Shown: positions 9,018 to 16,371 of the stretch, piece after piece | Layout of the letters: each line of letters opens with the position of its first letter | Numbering within the stretch: the first letter of the stretch is position 1 | Origin: Alkalimonas collagenimarina | Lineage (GTDB): Bacteria; Pseudomonadota; Gammaproteobacteria; Enterobacterales; Alteromonadaceae | DNA length: 64,000 nt | Assembly: GCF_030717845.1 (NCBI RefSeq) | Contig: NZ_JAUZVZ010000001.1 | Location: forward strand, 62,001 to 126,000 | Reading direction: 5' to 3' | The notes under the pieces: model-generated | Database searches by the model: none | Seen by the model: the letters and a program-made list of their open reading frames with translations, nothing else | What the model was told of the DNA's origin: nothing | Made by a program: the position numbers and the translations under genes

Positions 9018-10078
9018 AAGATGGTCAGCTCCTTCGGACTTTGGGTCAGGATTTCGATACCTGTCTCGGTAATTAAAATGTCGTCTTCGATGCGCACCCC
9101 ACCAAAGCCTGCTTGGTACAAACCGGGCTCTATGGTGACCACCATGCCGGCTTGCAGAATAGCGTCACAACCTTCGCGCATCAGCGGGTATTCATGCAGC
9201 ACCAAACCAGTACCATGACCAATGCCTTCACCGGCATAGTCCGCATAGGGGGAGGCTGCCAGCACTTGCTGGGCCGCTGCATTGACGGTATGGCCGCTGA
9301 CTCCAGGGCCAGCGACAGCCAGTGCTGCCAACTGGGCCTGCAGCACAGTCTGATAAAAATCGCGCTGGCTGGTGCTAGCGGCTCCCAGCACATAAGTGCG
9401 GGTCATGTCGGAGCGATAGCCCCGTACTTCAGCTCCAAAATCCAGCAGCAGCCAGTCACCGTGTTGCAACACGCGTTCTGATGGTTTGCCATGGGGCAGG
9501 GCGGAACGTGGCCCCGACAGCAAAATGGTTGGAAAGGCCAACGCTTCAGCACCCAACTCAAATAACTTCTGTTCCAGCAAGGTAGCCAGTTGTAACTCGG
9601 TCATGCCCAACTGTATCTTCGGTAGTAACCAACCAAGGGCCTGCTCGGCGATGGTCACCGCTTGCCGGGTGGCGGCCAGCTCATCGGCATCTTTACAGGC
9701 CCGCATCTGTGCCAGCCAGTTAGGCGCTGCCTTCAGCGAGACGGCAGGCAGGCATTGCTGCAGCTGTTGAAAAAAGCCAACGGTCAGGTGATCGAACTCG
9801 CATAACAGCTGTTGCTGCGTTGGGTGCAGTCGCGCAATGCAGGCCGCCAGAGATTCGTGGGCCCGATCACGGCAAATAATAGCCAATGGTTGTCCGGCAC
9901 ACTGGCTTTGGGCAATGGCGGTATAACGGTAATCGGTGATAAGAAAAGCCTGCTGTGGCGTGAGTAACAAGCTAGCAGCGCTGCCAGTGAAGCCACTGAG
10001 GTAGCGAATATTCGATGGCTCAGTGATCAGCAGGCTTTGGCAGCTGCCAAGCTGTTGCTGCAGGTGCTGTAAACGCAT
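9008..10078 (-). CDS. M24B Xaa-Pro peptidase
   Basis: Creatinase/aminopeptidase P-type metallopeptidase of 356 residues: an N-terminal creatinase-like domain to about residue 120, then the pita-bread catalytic fold. All five metal ligands are visible: Asp in LLLDFGAEVRGYRSDMTRTY (two), His in GIGHGTGL, Glu in VTIEPGLY and Glu in GVRIEDD. It would cleave Xaa-Pro or Xaa-Hyp bonds of imported peptides in the cytoplasm. It is the first gene of a two-gene operon divergent from the GntR gene, with a palindromic operator candidate 18 bases upstream. Confidence 0.9.
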   Translation of the reverse strand: MRLQHLQQQLGSCQSLLITEPSNIRYLSGFTGSAASLLLTPQQAFLITDYRYTAIAQSQCAGQPLAIICRDRAHESLAACIARLHPTQQQLLCEFDHLTVGFFQQLQQCLPAVSLKAAPNWLAQMRACKDADELAATRQAVTIAEQALGWLLPKIQLGMTELQLATLLEQKLFELGAEALAFPTILLSGPRSALPHGKPSERVLQHGDWLLLDFGAEVRGYRSDMTRTYVLGAASTSQRDFYQTVLQAQLAALAVAGPGVSGHTVNAAAQQVLAASPYADYAGEGIGHGTGLVLHEYPLMREGCDAILQAGMVVTIEPGLYQAGFGGVRIEDDILITETGIEILTQSPKELTILCN

Positions 10079-10095
10079 GGTTTTACTCCTTGCAA

Positions 10096-10107
10096 AATGT
10101 ATACAAT
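10096..10107. promoter_or_regulatory. Operator-like palindrome (AATGTATACAAT) between M24 and GntR genes
   Basis: Matches ATTGTATACAAT at 11 of 12 positions, with a perfect TGTATACA core at 10098-10105. It lies in the divergent region between the M24 peptidase operon and the GntR/FCD regulator gene, close to the peptidase start. Very similar palindromes precede three other units of the island. A further GTATAC at 10181-10186 may be the -10 element of the regulator promoter. Confidence 0.7.
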
Positions 10108-10223
10108 ATACTTTTGTCAGGGTAAAGGCAATTTCTGCCGATTGATATTACAATGCCGGCTGCAAGACTTATTATATTTGGTATACTGCATATTATTTTT
10201 AGTTATAAGCAGATGGAGCAGAC

Positions 10224-10886
10224 ATGGCTGTTGAATACAAAACCCGCACTCAGGTGGTGGTGGAGGAAATCCGTAAGCAAATCCTGACAGGTCAAATCAA
10301 AGCAGGTGAACCTCTGCGTCAGGCGGCATTGGCCGAGAAGCTCAATGTGAGTCGGATCCCCGTGCGTGAGGCCTTATTGCAGCTGGAAGCTGAAGGCCTG
10401 GTCGAGTTTGAAGCCCATAAAGGTGCCACGGCTACCCGCCTGTCGGCGGAGCAGGTGACCGAGTTGTTTGAGCTTCGGGCCTTGCTGGAATGTGATTTAT
10501 TGCGCCGGGCTATTCCATTGATGACGGATGTGGTGTTAAAAGCCGCCGACAGGGTGCGTATGAACATGACGGTCGCCTTTGAAAAAAGCGATGAGATCAG
10601 CTCTTGGAGTGATCTCAATACCGAGTTTCATCTGACCTTGTATCGTCCGGCCGGCCGTCACAAGACGATTGAGCTGGTGCACAATCTGATGATCAACTCT
10701 GATCGCTACATTCGCTTTCATTTACTGTTAGCTGGCGGAGTGACCAAAGCCGATCCAGAGCACCATGCCTTGTTGCAGCTTTGCCAGGCGAAAGATATCG
10801 ACGGAGCCTGCCAGCTGTTGAGAAAACATATTCTGGAAGCGGCAGATGAGATAAATGATATTTTGGTTCGTTCTGAAAAAAGTTAG
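10224..10886 (+). CDS. GntR family regulator, FCD (FadR) subfamily
   Basis: 220 residues: N-terminal winged helix-turn-helix (about residues 8-75, with the recognition segment AEKLNVSRIPVREALLQLEAEGLV) and an all-helical C-terminal FCD ligand domain (about 85-210) with the DLNTEFH metal/ligand motif. A GGAG element precedes the ATG. FCD regulators commonly repress catabolic genes and respond to small carboxylates or their intermediates. Its position inside the island and the repeated palindromes suggest control of collagen-peptide and hydroxyproline genes. The ligand is unknown; pyrroline-hydroxy-carboxylate or hydroxyproline are guesses from context. Confidence 0.9.
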   Translation: MAVEYKTRTQVVVEEIRKQILTGQIKAGEPLRQAALAEKLNVSRIPVREALLQLEAEGLVEFEAHKGATATRLSAEQVTELFELRALLECDLLRRAIPLMTDVVLKAADRVRMNMTVAFEKSDEISSWSDLNTEFHLTLYRPAGRHKTIELVHNLMINSDRYIRFHLLLAGGVTKADPEHHALLQLCQAKDIDGACQLLRKHILEAADEINDILVRSEKS

Positions 10887-10986
10887 TTTCTATCGGGACG
10901 TTTAATTGCTGCTAGGTAAATATTATTTATAATACTGTGGTGTATCCTGCCTGGAAGGTTACAGTGTATTTATATACCATCCTAAA

Positions 10987-12900
10987 TCAGAGCTCCACAG
11001 CTGTGCTTTCAATAGTCAGTTTTTCAAGGTGCTCATCGAGGTAGCCGATAGCTCGATTGCGACCTTGTTCTTTTGCTTGATACAAAAATGAGTCTATTTT
11101 TTTTAATTTTATTTCGAATTCAGAAATTGTTTCAAGAGTCAACGCCATGAAACCGATCGAAATTGTCACTGATATATGTTGATTATTCACGTAGATCGGT
11201 GACGAATTTATTTCACTCAAAACTCTTTGAACGATTTGAATGCATTGCTCTTTTTGATCTGGCCTATCAATAAAAATGAGAAATTCCTCTCCGCCCCAAC
11301 GTACAATACATTCAGTGCTCCTTAATCGACTGGCAAGCCTTTTGCTAACAACAATGAGTACTTCATCACCAGCCTTGTGCCCGTATACATCATTCACTTT
11401 TTTGAAGTGATCAATATCTATAAGAAGAACAAAAGCTTTATCCCCTGAATTTTCTCTAGATAGTACAAAACTCTCGAAATAACGACGATTATAAACATTC
11501 GTCAAAGGGTCATGGTTGCTGGCATAATCTAAGTGCTGGTTTTTTTCTGAAAGCAGCTGATTTGTTTTTTGAACGCGTTTATATGCCATAACGATTGAAA
11601 AAATAAGTAAAAATGCTGCCGTCAGGATAGTAAGTGTTAAGCGAAGTTCAAGTTGTTTTTGTACCAGTTTTGCTTCACGTTGTTGCTGTTGTTGTTCGTA
11701 AAGAAGTAACTCCCTTTTTTGCTGCTCAGCTGTTATCAATGCATTGGTTAGCGTGGCATTTTCTTTTTGCCTGCTGGCATCAATGTCTTGTGTTAGCTTC
11801 ATGCTGTCGCGCAGTGCAGTAAAAGCCTCCAGGTAAAACCCTGATCTATAAAGGTTATCAGCCCATTCAGTTAAAAAGCGAGACAAAGGTTCGAGCACCT
11901 GGTTTTCTTCAAACCACAAGCGGGCCTGGAGAAACATTGACTCTGCAGCCTCTTTGTCACCTTGCTGAAGCAAGGTATTGGCCATGGCCACTTTTGTATA
12001 GGCCAATACATAGCTTCCAGGGTATCTGATAGCCAACTCTAGTAATTCGTTAGTCAGCTTGCGGTTTTCATCGTACATGCCCAGTGAAAAATAAATGCCG
12101 GTAAGGTTTATGCCGGCAATTAGATACTTAAAGTCATCAATACCTTTGTTCTGATTCAAGAGAGCACGGTAGATTTCTTTTGACTCTGTTAAGCGGTTTG
12201 CAGTCATCAGAATGTAAGCCCGGTTTGCCTGCGTCTCAAAAAGATTATCTGGCTGTTTAATTAATTGCAGCGCTTCACTATTAGTCGATAATGCTTGCTC
12301 GAAATTCCCTAAGGCACTTTGGATCAAAGCAAGTCGTGCAAGCGTTTCACCTTCCCATTCGGCTAAATCATTTGCTTTTGCTATTTGTATAGAAAGCTGT
12401 GCAGCCATTATTGCATCATCAAAGGCGCCTGCTTCTGTTGCAGTTTCAATGTAGTCATAAGCAAGCCAGATACGTAAAGCAGGCAAATCATCGTTACTTA
12501 AGCTATGGTAGGCAAGGTGGGATAGCTCGGAAGCTTGACGCAATTGATTTATGCTTACTAGTTTTGCCTGCTGACAGCGATAGTATGCCGCAGCCGGTGG
12601 AGATAGTTCAGAGAATCCATAATTTTCTGGGGTGGTACTTGAGTCAGGAACTTGTACATGCTGCATGGCCCAAAGCCTGCAAAGGTGCATAGACAATAAC
12701 TCGTGCTGTTTTTTTGAAGTAGCCTCATCTTTTAAAGTTAAAAGAGCATCATAAATTTCCTCTGGTTTATTGGTTTGGTATGACATGACTTTCGACCAAA
12801 TCTTTTTTTCAAAATCAGTGAATTCAAGATTAGTTTCGAGCGCGTTACTTATTGAAACGTTAAATAACAATATCAAAAATAGTAACGGGAAATTCTTCAT
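10987..12900 (-). CDS. TPR-GGDEF diguanylate cyclase, membrane-bound
   Basis: 637 residues with a signal peptide (1-20), TPR-like helical repeats in a periplasmic region to about residue 400, a coiled coil rich in Gln/Glu, one transmembrane helix (about 425-445), then a cytoplasmic GGDEF domain. The active site is RWGGEEF (GGEEF at 536-540), a competent variant. The product-inhibition site RxxD is altered to RSTE. It would make cyclic di-GMP in response to a periplasmic signal. It sits between the GntR gene and the first collagenase. It has no operator-like palindrome, and nothing seen links it to the pathway except position. Confidence 0.88.
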   Translation of the reverse strand: MKNFPLLFLILLFNVSISNALETNLEFTDFEKKIWSKVMSYQTNKPEEIYDALLTLKDEATSKKQHELLSMHLCRLWAMQHVQVPDSSTTPENYGFSELSPPAAAYYRCQQAKLVSINQLRQASELSHLAYHSLSNDDLPALRIWLAYDYIETATEAGAFDDAIMAAQLSIQIAKANDLAEWEGETLARLALIQSALGNFEQALSTNSEALQLIKQPDNLFETQANRAYILMTANRLTESKEIYRALLNQNKGIDDFKYLIAGINLTGIYFSLGMYDENRKLTNELLELAIRYPGSYVLAYTKVAMANTLLQQGDKEAAESMFLQARLWFEENQVLEPLSRFLTEWADNLYRSGFYLEAFTALRDSMKLTQDIDASRQKENATLTNALITAEQQKRELLLYEQQQQQREAKLVQKQLELRLTLTILTAAFLLIFSIVMAYKRVQKTNQLLSEKNQHLDYASNHDPLTNVYNRRYFESFVLSRENSGDKAFVLLIDIDHFKKVNDVYGHKAGDEVLIVVSKRLASRLRSTECIVRWGGEEFLIFIDRPDQKEQCIQIVQRVLSEINSSPIYVNNQHISVTISIGFMALTLETISEFEIKLKKIDSFLYQAKEQGRNRAIGYLDEHLEKLTIESTAVEL

Positions 12901-12979
12901 ATAAGTGCATTGTTTTTATCTATTTTTTGAAGGGTAGCGTTTAACTTCTGGTTTGTCTAATTTGACAAAATGGGAAAAG

Positions 12980-13003
12980 CAACCCCTATATAAAGGGAGT
13001 TAC
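12980..13003 (-). terminator. Possible terminator downstream of the first collagenase gene
   Basis: On the minus strand, AACTCCCT and a later AGGGGTT form an imperfect hairpin around a TTATA loop, followed by GCTTTTCC. It lies about 45 bases beyond the collagenase stop codon. The stem is short and the T run weak. Confidence 0.35.
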
Positions 13004-13047
13004 TTTAGCCATTTTTTATTGTGAAAGTTCTCGCTTAGCTTTCTCTG

Positions 13048-15687
13048 TCAGTTTTGGGTCACTATCAAGGTCGTTTCTGGTCGCTCAGAGTTAGCATGGA
13101 TGCTGATATACACCCAGCCAACCGGAAGCTGCCCCGTAGTAATTTGTTCCTGGTGGCCAGATGAGACAGAGCGCAACTCATAATTGGCTGCTGTTGGCCA
13201 TGTGCTGCGACTGAAGTATAAGTCGGCATTGCCATCGCCCTGTCCATACAGGTTAAAGGTATAGCGGGCGTTTGCAACCGTATTATAAAGGTAGAAATAA
13301 CTGTAGTTGTCATTTTGACCTGAAACAACACAGTACTGTTGGCCTGGCTCTATCTGAATATAGTCCACTGGGTTCTGGCTGTTGCATGCATCCGGTTGTG
13401 TAGGCTGTCCTGTCAGGTTAGCGACCAGGCTAACGCCATTGAATGCACTATAACCACGGGTATAAACGTACCAGCGACCTTGTTGAGGGTTGGTGAACTC
13501 ACATTGTTCATTATTGCCACTACGGTAGGGGCGGCAGTCGTATTGTTGCAAAGTCGGTTCCTGACCAAAGCGAACGTACAAATCTGCATCGCCACTGCCT
13601 CCACTTTGTACGATATTTAATTGGCTTTGATTGGCTGGTACATCCAGTGTGTATTCAAGCCATTCACCTTGACCAGCGCTAAGCCCAGTTACCGGTACTC
13701 CGGGTTGTAATTCGTTTCCGGGGATTGGTGTGGTTCCACCGCCGCCAATGGTGATATCTGGTTGATCATCATTGCTATCGACCGTCTCCAGCCAATTGTA
13801 CCAATCCTGATCAAAAGAGCTGCCAATGCTGTTGATGGCGCTTAAATAAGCATCGTATTGGCCGGTTCTGAAATTAGTCAGAATTTGATTGACGGTTTCT
13901 GGCTGCCGTTCAAACATATATCGCACTGCCAGATAACCCCAGTGGTAAACACGCTCTGTACCACTAAAATAAGTATTGGCCATAATGTCACTAAGAGCAA
14001 ATGCTTTGCTTGCGGCTAAGCTAATGGCATAGTCGTTGCGGTTTTTCTTGGAAACATACTCAGCCAGGCCCTCTATCCACCATACGGTTTTATGGGTGCC
14101 AATCCGGTAATCGGCAAAGCCGCCTTTCATGTTAAAACGGCCATCTAGGTAGTGAACCATTTCGTGGGTAAGGTTCCAAATAACAAAGTCTGGGCGTAAC
14201 CACTCGGCCTCGTAGGCAATAAAGCGCGCCTGGTTGTTCGGGTCTTCTGGGTTACCCTCTAGATACATGCCGCCGTTGTTGGTATCAATACCGAAGAAGA
14301 TACCAGCATACAAACCGTAATCGTTACTGCTGTCAAAAACCACCATCTCAAGACTGTCATTCAAGTCATTGGCAATCGGTTGATGATCTGTGACCAGAAA
14401 CTGATGGAACCATTGTTCTTCAGCTTCTACTATATTGCAGGACTCGTTAAGTTGTTGCGAGGTCATATCCTGAGCACGGAAGCGCATGCTTGAGCTGCAG
14501 CTGTGATTGATACTCAATATCTGCTGCTCCAGCTGCTGCTGGAAACCACAAATTGAAAATTCGGCGCATTCGCCATAAAAATCCACTGAAGCCGCAGCTC
14601 TAAGCCAAACGGAAGCACCAGTACCGTTCATGCTGTAGCGGTCAAATAAAGATTGCAATTCGCTACGAACCGTATTGTAGATAGGCGCATTTTTATACTG
14701 AATGAAGCGGGCCAGCTCAGCGGCAGCATTGTCCTGTAAGAAAGACGCCTGGCTGTTTAACATCCAGTCGCTACGGGCGAAAGCTCCTAATCGTTGAATC
14801 AATACCGTATCATTGCGGGTTGCTTGTACGAAGTCTGAGTTTTGGTGACCTCGAAACAGTATCGTAAAAATGGAGTTTACCGCAGATCGCATATGCCAAT
14901 TCTGTGCATAGCTTTGGTTCCAGCGCTGAAGCCACTCTTTGATGACATAAATGTATCGCGCATTGAGGCCTGCACTGTCTATCAGCGTTAGCGCATCAAT
15001 GATATTACGGCCATTAAAATCGCTGTCGGTATAAAATGATGAATTATTCACCAGGTTATCCAGTGCTGACTGAACCGATGTTCTTACCCAGGTAGGGTAG
15101 GCAGGAATTTGCTGCGGATTGTAATATTGAACGTAGTAGCCTGCTCGCAGAAAGTAATATAACTTGCCTATCTCGGTGCCGGATGTTCCGTTGTATTGGT
15201 TTGCCAGTTGAGCTGTTTGCTGAGCTACGCTGTACATATTGTTGGCCGAAAATGCATTAAAAGCGATGCTACCGCCATTAAATAAGGCATCAATACAGGT
15301 ACTTGGGTTGTTTAAAATATGCTGTACCAGTGCGCTACCTGTCTGGTTGCCATAGCCTTGCATCATCGCGCTTGTACAGGTGGCCAGTGTTTCCATGTCT
15401 GATTGTGCCATCAGCTCACTGGTATCCAGTTGAAAGCGTTTGGCTTGCTCCAGAGTATGGGCTTGGTAAAAGTCATTCGGGTTTCGAAAGGCTTCAATGG
15501 GCTTTGGCTCAACAGGCGCCATAATATGTTGCTGGTCTGATACCTTGGGTGCTGTTTGTACCTGAGGGGTTGAACTTTGCACTTCCTCTACGCTTTGCGG
15601 TTCACTTGCCATAGCAGCAAAACAGCTCAGTGCCAGAAAAGAAATGGTTAAGTTGATTTTATTTGGATGCTGTCGTTGTAGTTTCAT
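13048..15687 (-). CDS. Secreted M9-type collagenase with two C-terminal PPC-like domains
   Basis: 879 residues with a signal peptide (1-28), a long helical activator region, and the gluzincin catalytic site HEMVHYLDGR at 508-517, with the third zinc ligand in WWIEGLAEYVS about 30 residues later. The segment NNGGMYLEGNPEDPNNQARF matches the Vibrio-type (M9A) collagenase family. The C-terminus carries two pre-peptidase C-terminal (PPC)-like beta domains (about 670-770 and 780-879). Such domains bind collagen or assist secretion, and are often trimmed. The start has AGGAACATCACC before the ATG, shared with the second collagenase. It is the last gene of a probable operon running from 18747. Confidence 0.92.
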   Translation of the reverse strand: MKLQRQHPNKINLTISFLALSCFAAMASEPQSVEEVQSSTPQVQTAPKVSDQQHIMAPVEPKPIEAFRNPNDFYQAHTLEQAKRFQLDTSELMAQSDMETLATCTSAMMQGYGNQTGSALVQHILNNPSTCIDALFNGGSIAFNAFSANNMYSVAQQTAQLANQYNGTSGTEIGKLYYFLRAGYYVQYYNPQQIPAYPTWVRTSVQSALDNLVNNSSFYTDSDFNGRNIIDALTLIDSAGLNARYIYVIKEWLQRWNQSYAQNWHMRSAVNSIFTILFRGHQNSDFVQATRNDTVLIQRLGAFARSDWMLNSQASFLQDNAAAELARFIQYKNAPIYNTVRSELQSLFDRYSMNGTGASVWLRAAASVDFYGECAEFSICGFQQQLEQQILSINHSCSSSMRFRAQDMTSQQLNESCNIVEAEEQWFHQFLVTDHQPIANDLNDSLEMVVFDSSNDYGLYAGIFFGIDTNNGGMYLEGNPEDPNNQARFIAYEAEWLRPDFVIWNLTHEMVHYLDGRFNMKGGFADYRIGTHKTVWWIEGLAEYVSKKNRNDYAISLAASKAFALSDIMANTYFSGTERVYHWGYLAVRYMFERQPETVNQILTNFRTGQYDAYLSAINSIGSSFDQDWYNWLETVDSNDDQPDITIGGGGTTPIPGNELQPGVPVTGLSAGQGEWLEYTLDVPANQSQLNIVQSGGSGDADLYVRFGQEPTLQQYDCRPYRSGNNEQCEFTNPQQGRWYVYTRGYSAFNGVSLVANLTGQPTQPDACNSQNPVDYIQIEPGQQYCVVSGQNDNYSYFYLYNTVANARYTFNLYGQGDGNADLYFSRSTWPTAANYELRSVSSGHQEQITTGQLPVGWVYISIHANSERPETTLIVTQN

Positions 15688-15744
15688 GGTGATGTTCCTG
15701 AATATTGAGTGTTTTAGTTATCATGCACCTGGTTTTAGTAAGCG

Positions 15745-15780
15745 ACAGGCATCCGGCAGCCAGGCCTGCCGGATGCCTGT
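15745..15780. terminator. Strong intercistronic hairpin between PEP-CTERM and collagenase genes
   Basis: A perfect 15-bp stem (15745-15759 against 15766-15780) with a 6-base loop, lying 7 bases after the PEP-CTERM stop codon on the minus strand. No T run follows on the minus strand, so it is more likely an mRNA-stabilising or processing element, or a leaky factor-dependent stop, than a simple terminator. Confidence 0.55.
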
Positions 15781-15786
15781 CTGTTT

Positions 15787-16359
15787 TCAGCGTTTACGGG
15801 CGCCGAGGAACAACAAGCCAGCAAGCAGCAATACCAATGTTGCTGGTGCCGGTACCGGTGTAGATGCCGGATGAACCTGAAGTTGCAGATCACTGAAGTT
15901 AACAGTCACAAACTCATTGTCGAAGCTAAGAGCACCGCTCCAATCCGGATTGAAACTGAACCAGAAATCACCCGCGCTCAGCACCAAAAACTGCAGCGTC
16001 GCCAGCACAAAGCCCGAACCCTGGTTGGCAGCCAACAGCTGTTCATCGGCCGCTGGATCGGCATAGTCATCCAGTGCCAGTAGACCCGCCAGTGCATTGT
16101 GATCGGCAAACTGCCAGCTACCAAAGCCATCGTCAAAGCCGTTGCCAAACTGCCAGCCCACTAGCGAAAAGCCTTCAGTGGCGTAACTTAGTTCTGAAAA
16201 AAAGCCGCCGAGTGTCGTACTTAGATGACTGATGCTCAGTTGCAGCTCTACGGTGTCCCCGACCTGATAATCATTATGCAGGCTTTCGAGTTTAATCAGA
16301 GCCGCCTGACTGTTGAACGACAGAGCAAGTAGCAAGGTGGTAAGTAAAGTTTTCATCAT
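15787..16359 (-). CDS. PEP-CTERM surface protein with cohesin-like ectodomain
   Basis: 190 residues: signal peptide (1-19), an ectodomain of about 145 residues, and a C-terminal sorting tail VPAPATLVLLLAGLLFLGARKR (VPxP box, hydrophobic helix, basic end), the signal for exosortase. The ectodomain begins with a VGDTVELQLSISHLST strand, then LGGFFSELSYATEGFSLVGWQFG, and later FVLATLQFLVLSAGDFWF. These resemble the strand pattern of cohesin modules (VGDTVTVxV...GGFELxLxYDP...VxxG...LAxLxF). It sits 13 bases after a collagenase gene ending in a dockerin-like domain. The PEP-CTERM call is firm; the cohesin call is by pattern only. Confidence 0.8.
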   Translation of the reverse strand: MMKTLLTTLLLALSFNSQAALIKLESLHNDYQVGDTVELQLSISHLSTTLGGFFSELSYATEGFSLVGWQFGNGFDDGFGSWQFADHNALAGLLALDDYADPAADEQLLAANQGSGFVLATLQFLVLSAGDFWFSFNPDWSGALSFDNEFVTVNFSDLQLQVHPASTPVPAPATLVLLLAGLLFLGARKR

Positions 16360-16371
16360 TCTCTCCTGGGG

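Noticed and set aside
10178-10189. A GTATAC-centred copy of the island palindrome before the GntR start
   Set aside because: Only the 6-base core fits (7 of 12 overall); it is better read as the -10 region (TATACT) of the regulator promoter.
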